The notes under the pieces are model-generated. The model searched no databases. It saw only the letters and a program-made list of their open reading frames with translations, and was not told where the DNA came from. The position numbers and the translations under genes were made by a program. 41,949 bases of DNA, taken from Candidatus Marivariicella framensis (GTDB lineage Bacteria > Bacteroidota > Bacteroidia > Flavobacteriales > Flavobacteriaceae). Below are positions 33,373-41,949 of the stretch, piece by piece (within the stretch, counting starts at the first letter, position 1; each line of letters starts with the position of its first letter). The stretch lies in NCBI GenBank assembly GCA_905182735.1, contig CAJJCT010000002.1, positions 73,267 to 115,215 of the forward strand, in the 5' to 3' direction.

Positions 33373-34851
33373 ATGACATCATCTACGCCTATTGTGCCCT
33401 CTTTAATTGGGAATTCTTGGAAATTAATAAATACTGAAAAATATACAAATGTTTTTAATCCTGCAACTGGTAATATCATTGCTAAAACACCTATGTGTGA
33501 CTCTATGTTAGTTTCAAGAGCAATTGAATCATCAAAAAAAGCATTTGTAAGTTGGTCAAATGAACCTGCAACAAAGCGTGCTGGCATCATGCATAATTAT
33601 AGAAGCCTTATTAAGGAAAACTTTGAAGACATTGCTAAGTTAATCTCAACTGAAAATGGTAAGACTATGGCGGAAGCTAGGGGAGATATTCAAAGAGGTT
33701 TTGAAGTTGTTGAATTTGCTTGTGGAATTGCAGAACATCAAAAAGGAGAATCTCTTTCTCAAGTATCAGAAAATATTGACGCATTAAGTATAAGAGAACC
33801 TCTTGGAGTATGCGCAGGAATAAGCCCATTTAATTTTCCAGCAATGGTTCCTATGTGGATGTTTCCTATTGCTTTGGCCTGTGGAAATACTTTTATTTTA
33901 AAGCCCAGTGAAAAGGTTCCTTTAACAGCAGTTAAATTAGTCGAACTACTTCAAGAGGCTGAATTACCTGAAGGAGTTATGAATTTAATACATGGAGGAA
34001 AAGAAGCTGTAGACACCCTATGCACTCACCCTGATATATCTGCTATTAGTTTTGTTGGATCTTCATCAATAGCAAAGTATGTTTATGCGCTCGGTAGTCA
34101 AAATGGTAAACGGGTTCAAGCTGGGGGTGCTGCAAAAAACGCTTTAGTTGTAATGCCAGATGCTGACCCAGAAGCTACTTTAAGAGCCGTAATGAGTGCT
34201 TCTTTTGGTTGCGCAGGTCAGAGATGTATGGCTGGATCTCTTCTAGTAGGAGTAGGCGATATTGGAAAATCATTAAAAGATAAAATGCTAGCAGCAATGG
34301 ATGATTTAAAGGTTGGTGACCCGTTACTTGATTTAGAGACCAATATGGGACCTGTAATTGATAAAAACTCACAAGAAAGAATAGCTGGAGTGATTGACAA
34401 AGTTTCCAAAGAAGCTGAGCTTGTTAGAGATGGAAGAAATCTTTTAAATAATAAAGGTTTTTTTGTGGGTCCAACTCTTTTTACTGACGTTACTCCTAAA
34501 ACAACAATTTTTAAACATGAAGTTTTTGGCCCTGTACTATCAATGATGAACCCTAAAAATCTTGAACAAGCTATATCTTGGATTAATGAGTTAAATTATG
34601 GAAATGGCGCTAGTATATTTACTCAAAGTGGAGCAGCAGCCAAAGAGTTTAGGTCAAATGTTAAATGTGGAATGATTGGAATTAATGTTGGAGTTCCAGC
34701 GCCAATGTCAATGTTTCCATTTTCTGGCTGGAATGATTCCTTTTATGGAGATTTACACATGCAAGGAAATGAAGGAGTACAATTTTACACAAGACAAAAA
34801 GTAACCCTTACCAGGTGGGATAATACCTATGAAAATAAATCTGGCTGGTAA
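33373..34851 (+). CDS. mmsA: Methylmalonate-semialdehyde dehydrogenase (CoA-acylating)
   Basis: This 492-residue aldehyde dehydrogenase of the MmsA type converts methylmalonate semialdehyde to propionyl-CoA in valine and pyrimidine breakdown. The nucleophile is Cys285 in GQRCMAGSL. The general sequence ISPFNFPAMVPMWMFPIALACGNTFILKPSEK and the C-terminal PFSGWNDSFYGDLHMQG, with INVGVPAPM, are diagnostic for MmsA rather than other aldehyde dehydrogenases. A single ATG fits at 33373. The gene stands alone on the plus strand, divergent from the YHYH operon and convergent with an MFS gene. Confidence 0.95.
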   Translation: MTSSTPIVPSLIGNSWKLINTEKYTNVFNPATGNIIAKTPMCDSMLVSRAIESSKKAFVSWSNEPATKRAGIMHNYRSLIKENFEDIAKLISTENGKTMAEARGDIQRGFEVVEFACGIAEHQKGESLSQVSENIDALSIREPLGVCAGISPFNFPAMVPMWMFPIALACGNTFILKPSEKVPLTAVKLVELLQEAELPEGVMNLIHGGKEAVDTLCTHPDISAISFVGSSSIAKYVYALGSQNGKRVQAGGAAKNALVVMPDADPEATLRAVMSASFGCAGQRCMAGSLLVGVGDIGKSLKDKMLAAMDDLKVGDPLLDLETNMGPVIDKNSQERIAGVIDKVSKEAELVRDGRNLLNNKGFFVGPTLFTDVTPKTTIFKHEVFGPVLSMMNPKNLEQAISWINELNYGNGASIFTQSGAAAKEFRSNVKCGMIGINVGVPAPMSMFPFSGWNDSFYGDLHMQGNEGVQFYTRQKVTLTRWDNTYENKSGW

Positions 34852-34890
34852 GAATGATATATAACTTTTGGAGCGCGTGCTAGAAATCAA

Positions 34891-36102
34891 CTATGACTTA
34901 GAAGGCATCCTAAATTGAATAATAATTGAGGAAATTATTGTAATTAATCCAATTAAAATTATTGAAAAGTTAACACCAAAAAAATCTGCCGTAATACCTG
35001 AAATTATTGCTCCAATGGCATAACCTAAGTCTCTCCAAAGTCTGAAGGCGCCAATGCTTTCTGCTCTTTGTAGGGGCGAAGATTCTTCAGCAATTACAGT
35101 TAAAAAAGTTGGATATACTATTGCGGTTCCTATACCTAAGAGTATACTCAATGAAAGAAGTAGTATAAAGTCACTTATAAACGGCAAGAATAGAATAGAA
35201 ATACCCTGCACAAACATTCCCCAAAATAACATCTTTTTTTTTGAATAAAAATCAGACATTTTACCAGTAAATAGTTGACCAATACCCCAAAATGTTGGAT
35301 AAGCAGCTGCAATTAAGCCAATTTGTTCTGTATCAAGATTGATTGATAGTAAAAGAATTGGAAGTAAACCCCATATCATTCCATCGTTGAGATTATTCAC
35401 TAATCCAGCTTGAGTAACAGAGCTAAGTGTTTTGTTTTTAAATGTTGTTTCCATAAACACATTTTCAAAAGAACTCGATTTGCTTATTTTTGATTCAATT
35501 TTAATAAATGATTTGGTTTCTTTGACAAATAAAATTGTCATTAAAAGTCCTGATATAGCAACGACTGTTCCAATATAAAAAGGATAAGGAGTTATTCCAT
35601 ACTTGTTAGCAATATAGCCACTTAAATAAGCTGTTATTCCTACGGCTAAATATCCTGAAAATTCATTTAAACCCATTGCAAATCCTCGATCCTTTTCACC
35701 TACTAGATCTATCTTCATGTTAACTGTACTGCTCCATGTAAGTCCTTGATTTATTCCTAATAAAATATTTGCAAAAATTACCCAACCCCAAAAATTCGCA
35801 TTTATTAAAATTACAGGAACTGGTATTGCAAAGAGCCATCCAATAATTAATAATTTTTTTCTCCCCAATGAGTTGGCCAATTTACCAAAAGCATAATTTG
35901 TGAGTGCTTTAGTTATACCAAAAGCTATTATAAAAGATAGAATAGCTGATTTTGATGATATATTAAAATTTTCGGATGCAAACTGAGGGATAATAGTTCT
36001 TTCAATCCCAACCATTCCTCCAACAAAAGCATTAATAACTACTAATAAAATAAATTGAGTTAAGTTTTCCTTTAGGCCTTGTCTTTCTGTTTTATTAGTC
36101 AA
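34891..36102 (-). CDS. MFS transporter
   Basis: This 403-residue integral membrane protein has about 12 hydrophobic helices in two halves of six and a cytoplasmic loop between helices 6 and 7 (residues about 195-225). The loop after helix 2 carries FGKLANSLGRKKLL, a version of the major-facilitator motif A, and MSDFYSKKKMLFWG repeats it in the second half. No residue pattern identifies the substrate. TTG at 36102 is used because no ATG precedes the first helix; a later start at Met30 would cut that helix. It is convergent with mmsA. Confidence 0.85.
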   Translation of the reverse strand: MTNKTERQGLKENLTQFILLVVINAFVGGMVGIERTIIPQFASENFNISSKSAILSFIIAFGITKALTNYAFGKLANSLGRKKLLIIGWLFAIPVPVILINANFWGWVIFANILLGINQGLTWSSTVNMKIDLVGEKDRGFAMGLNEFSGYLAVGITAYLSGYIANKYGITPYPFYIGTVVAISGLLMTILFVKETKSFIKIESKISKSSSFENVFMETTFKNKTLSSVTQAGLVNNLNDGMIWGLLPILLLSINLDTEQIGLIAAAYPTFWGIGQLFTGKMSDFYSKKKMLFWGMFVQGISILFLPFISDFILLLSLSILLGIGTAIVYPTFLTVIAEESSPLQRAESIGAFRLWRDLGYAIGAIISGITADFFGVNFSIILIGLITIISSIIIQFRMPSKS

Positions 36103-36192
36103 AATCGAGATTTATATCTTTTAAATTTTAAGTTCAATTCTTGCAATAATGAAAACCCAATAACATATAAACACTCTTCATCATTATCAAAA

Positions 36193-36648
36193 TTATAATG
36201 GAATAAAACCGGTTATGTAATAACCAATTTCATCATCTGCTATCATTTCGACCATATCAAAAAACGAATCTTTTGGATAACCATACCTTGAGTCATATTC
36301 AACTCCAAATGAGAAAGGGTCTTTGTAAATTCGTCTTTCAATTTCGTTAAATAAATCATTTACGGTTAAAGGCCATCCCTCATAGCCCCATTCTTCATTA
36401 CCAGCTACTGATTCAATTTCGCCTTCATTCACTGTAACTAAAAAGGGGTCAAAAAACACACAAAAACAGCTAACACTAAAGCTCATTGAATAAGAGGTGG
36501 TATTTGAATCCAGCCACTTCTTTTTATTTAAATTAAGCTCTTCTATGGCTGAGCATATTTTTTCAGAGTATTCACACTCTATTAAAGTTTCATCTTTTGA
36601 ACAAGAAAGTATGAAAAAACAAAAAAAAAGGGTTGAAATAATTCTCAT
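36193..36648 (-). CDS. DUF6174-like lipoprotein
   Basis: This 151-residue lipoprotein (lipobox FILSC, Cys16) shows the DUF6174 pattern. A Trp-containing helix (KKKWLDSNTTSYSMSFSVSC) is followed by CFC and the strand FLVTVNEGEIESV. It then has a Glu/Asp-rich helix that contains FNEIERRI and ends near YDSRYGYP. Function is unknown; related domains look like protease-inhibitor-type folds. It starts 23 bp downstream of a small unassigned ORF with a good promoter and may be expressed with it. Confidence 0.75.
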   Translation of the reverse strand: MRIISTLFFCFFILSCSKDETLIECEYSEKICSAIEELNLNKKKWLDSNTTSYSMSFSVSCFCVFFDPFLVTVNEGEIESVAGNEEWGYEGWPLTVNDLFNEIERRIYKDPFSFGVEYDSRYGYPKDSFFDMVEMIADDEIGYYITGFIPL

Positions 36649-36671
36649 AATGCAAACAATGTTTAATTAAA

Positions 36672-36776
36672 TCATTTTTTGATATTTTTCATCAAGATTG
36701 TTATTGATTTTATCAGTTCTCCAGTTGGATTATGAGCTATATATCGCATTTTACTTTTAGTTCCTAGTGCTTTCAT
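36672..36776 (-). CDS. Candidate 34-residue protein
   Basis: The ATG at 36776 opens 34 codons, MKALGTKSKMRYIAHNPTGE followed by LIKSITILMKNIKK, then TGA. It is lysine-rich with a hydrophobic centre. Support is indirect: a textbook -7 box (TACTTTTG, 36809-36802) lies 25 bp upstream, and the lipoprotein gene follows after 23 bp. I do not recognise the protein. It could also be the leader of the lipoprotein transcript, which would otherwise be 150 nt long. Confidence 0.45.
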   Translation of the reverse strand: MKALGTKSKMRYIAHNPTGELIKSITILMKNIKK

Positions 36777-36801
36777 TTTAGAATGAATATGAAATTTTGT
36801 G

Positions 36802-36809
36802 CAAAAGTA
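36802..36809 (-). promoter_or_regulatory. -7 promoter box (TACTTTTG)
   Basis: On the minus strand TACTTTTG followed by CA matches TAnnTTTG and the common flavobacterial form TACTTTTGCA. It would start a transcript about 20 nt before the 34-codon ORF. A -33 TTG is not obvious in the AT-rich upstream region. Confidence 0.55.
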
Positions 36810-36862
36810 GAGCTAACCTTTTAAATAATCATAGATAAATGATCATTTTTTTATTTGTGAAA

Positions 36863-37255
36863 TCAGTTATTTTTTTTAGAGAATAATTTCTTTTTATCAA
36901 TAGGCTTTCTAATAGACTTTAAAGTAGTAGTTCTTGCTTTTTTTAAGGAACCAGATTTCTTAGCACCCCTATTTGTTAGAGTGTTATTTATAGTGCTTGG
37001 ATAAGTAGATTTTTTTGTTTTAGTCGACTTAGAGTGAGAATTAACTGAATTTATTACTTTGGACTTAGATGAGTTAACTCTGGTGACTGCTCTTTTATCT
37101 GGTTTTAAACTTGACCATGATGGATTATCATCTGATTTTACTATTTTCCAATTTTTAGAATAAAACTTTTCAGACTTATCGGTTTTAGATTTTTGAGCGA
37201 ATGAAATGCTTACTGAAAACAGTAAAAGGACGATAAATGCGCTAATTTTTTTCAT
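36863..37255 (-). CDS. Secreted, highly basic Ser/Lys-rich protein
   Basis: This 130-residue protein has a clear signal peptide (residues 1-20, ISFAQ). The mature part is low in complexity and dominated by Lys, Ser, Thr and Asn (for example SKSTKTKKSTYPSTINNT, RTTTLKSIRKPIDKKKLF). One more structured segment, NWKIVKSDDNPSWSSLKPDK, lies near the N-terminus. It is expected to be largely disordered, and I recognise no family. It follows the DUF2179 gene by 67 bp on the same strand. Confidence 0.65.
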   Translation of the reverse strand: MKKISAFIVLLLFSVSISFAQKSKTDKSEKFYSKNWKIVKSDDNPSWSSLKPDKRAVTRVNSSKSKVINSVNSHSKSTKTKKSTYPSTINNTLTNRGAKKSGSLKKARTTTLKSIRKPIDKKKLFSKKNN

Positions 37256-37322
37256 TGCTCAGTGTTTTATAACTATCTAATATAATTAATTTAAAAGATT
37301 TAAAAAATTATAATGGTAGAAT

Positions 37323-37823
37323 TTATTTTTTTAGTGAAATAGGATTTGCTAAATCAGAAGTCACATATGCATCTGGATTAACTTCTTTTATAGTTTTAAT
37401 TACATCTTTTCTTTTCCTTCTTGGAATAATACTCCAACAAATTCTAACCTCTCCGTCTCTTCCTTCACCATTTATGACAGTTACAAGATATCCTTTTTCT
37501 CTCAAGGCAAATGCTATGCTTGGTGAATCTATAGAAGAAAAAACTCTAATAACAATATTTCCTACTCCAATTATGTTTTCAAGATAAGACCCAAGAAAAG
37601 TTCCTGAAGCGAATCCTAGCGCATATCCAACTATTAAAATGGGATCATCAACATCTCTTACTACTTTTGATACTGCTATCACCCATATTCCAGACTCCAC
37701 TAATCCAATTAAAGCAGCATAAAACGATTTGTTTTTACTAACAAGTAAAGCTCTTATTGTACCAAGACTTTGATCGGCTAATCTTAGAAAAAAAATAGAT
37801 ATAGCCGATATTAAAATTTCCAT
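37323..37823 (-). CDS. DUF2179/DUF5698 (UPF0316) membrane protein
   Basis: This 166-residue protein has three hydrophobic N-terminal segments (about 3-20, 33-52, 62-82), as in UPF0316 proteins. A soluble DUF2179 domain follows (about 88-160; VIRVFSSIDSPSIAFALREKGY, then VTVINGEGRDGEVRICWSIIPRRKRKDV), with the family motif NGEGRDGEV. Function is unknown. It begins 6 bp after the stop of the large BNR protein gene, so the two are probably co-transcribed. Confidence 0.88.
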   Translation of the reverse strand: MEILISAISIFFLRLADQSLGTIRALLVSKNKSFYAALIGLVESGIWVIAVSKVVRDVDDPILIVGYALGFASGTFLGSYLENIIGVGNIVIRVFSSIDSPSIAFALREKGYLVTVINGEGRDGEVRICWSIIPRRKRKDVIKTIKEVNPDAYVTSDLANPISLKK

Positions 37824-37829
37824 GAATCT

Positions 37830-40800
37830 TTAATTAATGTAAATAGCTCCAATGCCATTTTTTTGGCAATCTACATTAAATTGAATGATTTGTGGTTTTA
37901 TTATATTGTTTGCTTGATATTTATATTTATTCCATTTTTTATTTAGTTCAATCCGTTTATTTTTAGCTCCATTTGTAACTCTGGGCAACTCACTATCTAC
38001 CGCGTTTATTAAAGTCAAATAGTGCGCAGTGAAGCCGTTTTCAAAGTTTTCAACATCATCATAAGCCTTGGAAAGCCTTTGAACCATTATTTTGTCCCAT
38101 TTTTTTAACTCTAAAACTAAATTTTCAGCTTTTTCAGAAAGCTCTTTTTCACCATTTGATTTTAAAACTAAATTTAAAAGATTTAATTGATTTTCAATTT
38201 TATGAAAATCATTTGTCATATTAGTCATTTCATTATATGTTTTTTCAACTCCCGACATAAAGACTTCATATGATTTATAATCTTTTACTGAAACTGATTT
38301 CATAGGATTATTAACTATTTGAGATTTAATTTCAAAGTTTTTATCTAAATACGATAGTGAAACTTTATAGCTTCCTGGAATTGCTTTGTGTCCCCTAAAA
38401 CTCCCTTCAATATAGGCTTCAGGAATTCCTTTTAATAAAGAATATCTCAAATCCCAAACAAACCTATTAATACCTTTATTTGATGATAAAATATTTTTTT
38501 TGGGCGGTCCCCCCTCATAATCAACATAAGTGGAGTCTGAAATTGAGCTAAATGTGTTTACTATTTTACCATTTAAATCTGAAATAGTAAGTTTCACTTC
38601 TTCGCTATTTTGAAGCTTAGGTAAGTTATAATAAAACACCATTCCACTAGCTGGATTAACTCCTTGTAATAAATCTGTTCCAGTAGCAGAATTATTATTC
38701 ATAGAACTATACCAATTCGGGACAAGTGTTTTTTGAGTATTAAACAACTTGCCTTCAGAATTTTTAGAATCATATTGTCTAAGTAAATTAAGATCATCAA
38801 GAATCCAAAAAGCTCTTCCTTGAGTTGCCACTACAAGATCACTGCCTTTTACTTTCATGTCAGTAATAGGAACTACAGGCAAGTTTAAACTTAACTTGGA
38901 CCAATTAACTCCTCCGTTCCAAGAAACATATAAACCGTTTTGAGTACCAGCATATAGTAAATTCTTTCGAGAAACATCTTCTCTAATTACCCTTGTGAAA
39001 TCACCCATTAAAATTCCTTTAGAAATATTCTTCCATGTTTCACCATAATTATTAGATTTATATATAGAAGGAGTATGGTCATTAAATTTATAACGAGTAG
39101 CTGCTATATATACAGTTGCAGGATCATGAGGAGAAACCTCAATTGCATTGATCAATGTTTCATTTAGACCTTTAGGAGTAATGTTTTTCCATTTCTCTCC
39201 ATTGTCTCTTGTAATATGAACAAAACCATCATCGCTCCCTGTATAAATTAATCCAGCTTCATGGGTTGATTCATTCACATAGCTTAATGTGCCATAATTC
39301 TCTGCTCCAACAGCCTCTACAGTGTATGGGCCCCCTCCTTTCCCTTGTTTTTGATCTTGGTTTCTAGTTAAATCTGGAGATATTACGTCCCAAGAAATAC
39401 CATCATCTTTGGTTCTAAGCAAGTATTGAGCTCCATGATAATAAGTGTTAACTTCATGCTCAGATTTAATAATAGGGGCATTCCAATTAAACAAATATTT
39501 CATATCTCTTGCAGCTAAGCCTAGATATAAATTTGGCTCAATCATGATCTTTGTACTTTGCTTTGATTCAGTATCTAGCATTTCTATTGATCCTAAATAG
39601 CTTCCACCCACAGCCTTTATTGGGTTGTCAGGATCAAAAGCTATAAAGGCACTTTCTCCTCCAGCAGAAGCAGTCCAATCTTGTTCATTTATGCCTCCAG
39701 AGCCAATTCCAATGCTTGCAATTTTCACAGAGCTATTATCTTGTTGCCCTCCGTATACATTGTAGGGAAATAAATTATCTGTTATTACCCTGTAAAACTG
39801 TCCAGTAGGCATATTGTCAATTCTAGACCAGTTTTTTCCTCCATCAAAAGTTATTTCAGAACCCCCATCATTCGAAATGAGCATATTTTTAGAGTTCTCA
39901 GGGTTAATCCACAAATCATGATAATCTCCATGATGTGTCTCTACTTCTTCCCAATCAACACCTCCATTAATGGACTTATAAGTGGAGGCACTTAATACAT
40001 ACACAACATTTTCATTATTTGGATCAAGAGCTAATTCAATATAATACCAGGCTCTTTGGAGTAGTCGGTGGTCATTAGTAATTCTACTCCATGAATCCCC
40101 CCCATCTTTTGAAAGAAATAACCCCCCTTTTTCTTTTTCTGAATCACTTTCAATTAATGAATACACCCAATTTGAATTTGCAGGAGAAACAGCTATTGCC
40201 ATTTTTCCTTTTTCTTTTGGAATACCATTTTCTATTTTCTTCCATGTTTCACCAGCATCAATAGATTTATATAATCCACTGCCTGGCCCTCCACTTATCA
40301 CTTTCCATGGAGTTCTCATATGATCCCACATTGCAGCATATAAAACATTGGGATGATTAATATCTATAGATAATTCACTTGCCCCAGTAGAGGAATTTAT
40401 ATACAAAACATTTTTCCAAGATTTCCCTCCATCCTTTGATTTGTATATCCCTCTTTCATTTGATTTACCATGTAATGCTCCTTGAGCCGCGACCCATAAA
40501 ATATTTGGATTTTCAGGGTGTATTTGTATTCTAGAAATATGTTGTGTTTTTTTTAAACCAATATTTGTCCAGGTCAAGCCTGCGTCTATTGATTTATAAA
40601 CACCGTCACCATGAGCAGTCATTACGCCTCTGGGAGCATGTTCACCCATGCCAACGTAAACTATGTTTGGATTACTAATTGACACAGAGATTGCACCAAC
40701 TGATCCAGATGAAAAGAATCCATCAGATATATTCTTCCAATGTTGTCCTGCATCATTTGTTTTCCAGACCCCACCTCCGGTTGTGGTCATATAATATGTT

Positions 40801-40958
40801 AGAGGGTCTCCATTTACTCCAGAACCAGCATTAGATCTTCCACCTCTAAAAGGGCCAATATTTCTGAATTTGAGAGTGTTGAATATTGAGTCTAAAGTTT
40901 GGCTTTGAGAGGTCAAAGAACAAAGTGTAAATAGTAATACAAAAACGTGATTTTTCAT
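37830..40958 (-). CDS. Large secreted Asp-box (BNR / sortilin-like) beta-propeller protein
   Basis: This 1042-residue secreted protein has a signal peptide ([10 protein letters not shown]...LTSQS). About eleven Asp-box motifs of the form S/T-x-D-x-G-x-x-W follow ([64 protein letters not shown] and others). They mark two successive sialidase/VPS10-type beta-propellers up to about residue 730. A beta-sandwich and a helical C-terminal region follow. Such proteins are common in Bacteroidota and no enzyme activity is proven. I use ATG 40958 rather than 40994 because the signal peptide begins there. No T9SS sorting domain is visible at its C-terminus. Confidence 0.88.
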   Translation of the reverse strand: MKNHVFVLLFTLCSLTSQSQTLDSIFNTLKFRNIGPFRGGRSNAGSGVNGDPLTYYMTTTGGGVWKTNDAGQHWKNISDGFFSSGSVGAISVSISNPNIVYVGMGEHAPRGVMTAHGDGVYKSIDAGLTWTNIGLKKTQHISRIQIHPENPNILWVAAQGALHGKSNERGIYKSKDGGKSWKNVLYINSSTGASELSIDINHPNVLYAAMWDHMRTPWKVISGGPGSGLYKSIDAGETWKKIENGIPKEKGKMAIAVSPANSNWVYSLIESDSEKEKGGLFLSKDGGDSWSRITNDHRLLQRAWYYIELALDPNNENVVYVLSASTYKSINGGVDWEEVETHHGDYHDLWINPENSKNMLISNDGGSEITFDGGKNWSRIDNMPTGQFYRVITDNLFPYNVYGGQQDNSSVKIASIGIGSGGINEQDWTASAGGESAFIAFDPDNPIKAVGGSYLGSIEMLDTESKQSTKIMIEPNLYLGLAARDMKYLFNWNAPIIKSEHEVNTYYHGAQYLLRTKDDGISWDVISPDLTRNQDQKQGKGGGPYTVEAVGAENYGTLSYVNESTHEAGLIYTGSDDGFVHITRDNGEKWKNITPKGLNETLINAIEVSPHDPATVYIAATRYKFNDHTPSIYKSNNYGETWKNISKGILMGDFTRVIREDVSRKNLLYAGTQNGLYVSWNGGVNWSKLSLNLPVVPITDMKVKGSDLVVATQGRAFWILDDLNLLRQYDSKNSEGKLFNTQKTLVPNWYSSMNNNSATGTDLLQGVNPASGMVFYYNLPKLQNSEEVKLTISDLNGKIVNTFSSISDSTYVDYEGGPPKKNILSSNKGINRFVWDLRYSLLKGIPEAYIEGSFRGHKAIPGSYKVSLSYLDKNFEIKSQIVNNPMKSVSVKDYKSYEVFMSGVEKTYNEMTNMTNDFHKIENQLNLLNLVLKSNGEKELSEKAENLVLELKKWDKIMVQRLSKAYDDVENFENGFTAHYLTLINAVDSELPRVTNGAKNKRIELNKKWNKYKYQANNIIKPQIIQFNVDCQKNGIGAIYIN

Positions 40959-41068
40959 GGCATGAATATTTAGTGGATATAAATTAAAAAACACTATTAA
41001 AAACAGAAGGTAACTATAATATATTTTAACAGTAATATTTTTATTATCTTAATAAAAAAACAAATTAA

Positions 41069-41701
41069 ATGAAAAAAATATTTACTCTAATAGTAGTATT
41101 TTTTTGTTTTCAGTTAACAGCTCAAGATGAAGAAAATAACACAAATGAAATTGAATTTTCTGAGGAAGAACAATCTGTAAAAAGAATATCTTTAGGTTTA
41201 AAATTAGGTGTTCCAAATATGGCTTCAGGAACATTTGAGTATGTTCTTCCTGTTTTAAATAATCGAATTGCACCCTATATTAATTATGGTGCATATGATC
41301 TGAAAGTGGACATGACAGAAATTGACCTCTCTTATTCAGAATTTGGCGCCAAATATTATTTTAATGAAAAAGGAAAAGGTTTTTATGCAGGTTTAGGAAT
41401 TTCTAGCTTTTCTTCCTCTCTCGTTTATAATGATGTAAGTTTAAGTGGAGGAATGACTGGTACAGGATCAGTGGATTTAAATATTGATACTACAATATTA
41501 AAAATTGGAGTAAAAACTGGAGGAACACTTTATTTTAGTTTTGAATTAGGATATGGATTTGGAACGATTCCTGACTCCTTAACTTTTAATGCAACTTCTG
41601 GGTCAGTATCAGAGTCTGTAACAGAAGAAATACCAAGTATACCTGGAATTGGAGCTGGAGGAATTGTAGTAGGTAATATTGGGCTTGGAATCTCATTTTA
41701 A
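41069..41701 (+). CDS. Outer-membrane beta-barrel protein
   Basis: This 210-residue protein has a signal peptide (residues 1-19, LTAQ) and a short acidic linker (DEENNTNEIEFSEEEQ). Alternating-residue strands typical of a small eight-stranded porin-like barrel follow (SLGLKLGVPNMASGTFEYVL, SEFGAKYYFNEKGKGFYAGLGIS). It ends in a Phe, as barrel proteins do (NIGLGISF). No enzyme motif is present. It is divergent from the BNR protein gene and convergent with the dehydratase gene. Confidence 0.82.
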   Translation: MKKIFTLIVVFFCFQLTAQDEENNTNEIEFSEEEQSVKRISLGLKLGVPNMASGTFEYVLPVLNNRIAPYINYGAYDLKVDMTEIDLSYSEFGAKYYFNEKGKGFYAGLGISSFSSSLVYNDVSLSGGMTGTGSVDLNIDTTILKIGVKTGGTLYFSFELGYGFGTIPDSLTFNATSGSVSESVTEEIPSIPGIGAGGIVVGNIGLGISF

Positions 41702-41735
41702 AACTTACTATTAAATTAAAAAGAAAACCACGGCT

Positions 41736-41949
41736 TTAAAAAGGTAAATTATTTAGATCTACATTTCCTCCTGAGATTATCACTCCCAGTTTTTTATTTT
41801 TAAAAAACTCTTTATTCTTAAGAATTGCAGCTAATGGTAGCGCGCATGAGGGTTCACATATTATTTTTAGTCTCTCCCAGATAATCCTCATGGATTCAAT
41901 TATTTCATTTTCAGTAATTCTAATTATTGAATGGACTTCTTTTTGAATT
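41736..41949 (-). CDS. Serine/threonine dehydratase (PLP), C-terminal part only
   Basis: The last 71 codons of a pyridoxal-phosphate enzyme enter the window on the minus strand. They read VHSIIRITENEIIESMRIIW, then ERLKIICEPSCALPLAAIL, and end GVIISGGNVDLNNLPF. The EPSCALPLAA helix and the SGGNVDL phosphate-binding segment are typical of threonine dehydratase and serine racemase of the fold-II family. The first roughly 250 residues, including the PLP lysine, lie outside the window. Confidence 0.88.
   Translation of the reverse strand, partial: IQKEVHSIIRITENEIIESMRIIWERLKIICEPSCALPLAAILKNKEFFKNKKLGVIISGGNVDLNNLPF

Noticed and set aside
40959-40994. ATG 40994 as start of the BNR protein
   Set aside because: The signal peptide begins at ATG 40958; the extra 12 residues would precede it without purpose.

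Overview
The window looks like a chromosomal segment from a marine member of the Flavobacteriia (Bacteroidota). The DNA is very AT-rich. Shine-Dalgarno sequences are essentially absent. Several promoters carry the Bacteroidota -7 box TAnnTTTG. Many genes start at GTG or TTG. The content is also typical: gliding-motility genes gldE-gldD behind mutY-ssb, an isolated atpD-atpC pair, a TonB-dependent receptor with a carboxypeptidase-like N-terminal domain, and many short lipoproteins. I saw no tRNA, rRNA, CRISPR array, insertion sequence or prophage.

Layout. 1-2440: the 5' part of a glycerate kinase gene, a DinB-fold protein and a convergent YpdA-like flavoprotein. 2576-5467 (minus): an operon of TetR regulator, thiolase and PlsC-type acyltransferase. 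5468-19153 (plus): a large acyl-CoA catabolic island with acyl-CoA ligase, TonB receptor, two SDRs, MaoC hydratase, crotonase, an ACAD11-like dehydrogenase with an APH-fold kinase, and a paired set of two more acyl-CoA dehydrogenases. 19288-21074: atpDC. 21085-23737 (minus): HU, a 31-residue basic protein and RNase G form one apparent operon, followed by recX. 23848-27198 (plus): mutY, ssb, gldE, gldD. 27261-30598 (plus): M20 amidohydrolase, a secreted conserved protein, TesB thioesterase and a SET-domain protein, with overlapping starts and stops. 30752-33232: lipoproteins, including a tight YHYH / MORN / SCO operon. 33373-36102: mmsA facing an MFS transporter. 36193-41949: small secreted proteins, a DUF2179 membrane protein, a large Asp-box (BNR) protein, an outer-membrane barrel and the 3' end of a serine/threonine dehydratase gene.

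The most interesting part is the catabolic island. All three of its long apparently empty gaps (5468-5853, 7528-8043, 11218-11716) hold readable remains of broken genes. These are a transporter-like N-terminus, an unidentified C-terminal tail, an alpha/beta-hydrolase C-terminal half with stops, an SDR N-terminus whose nucleotide motif is mutated, an acyl-CoA dehydrogenase C-terminus with a 2-bp frameshift, and a strictosidine-synthase/SMP-30-like C-terminus. The island seems to have been larger and to be eroding or remodelling.

The surviving genes form a beta-oxidation set with a split version of the ACAD10/11 arrangement (kinase plus dehydrogenase). That arrangement is known elsewhere for removing a 4-hydroxyl group by phosphorylation and elimination. 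It suggests a hydroxylated or branched acyl substrate, imported through the unusual Ala-rich TonB receptor. The substrate itself cannot be read from the sequence.
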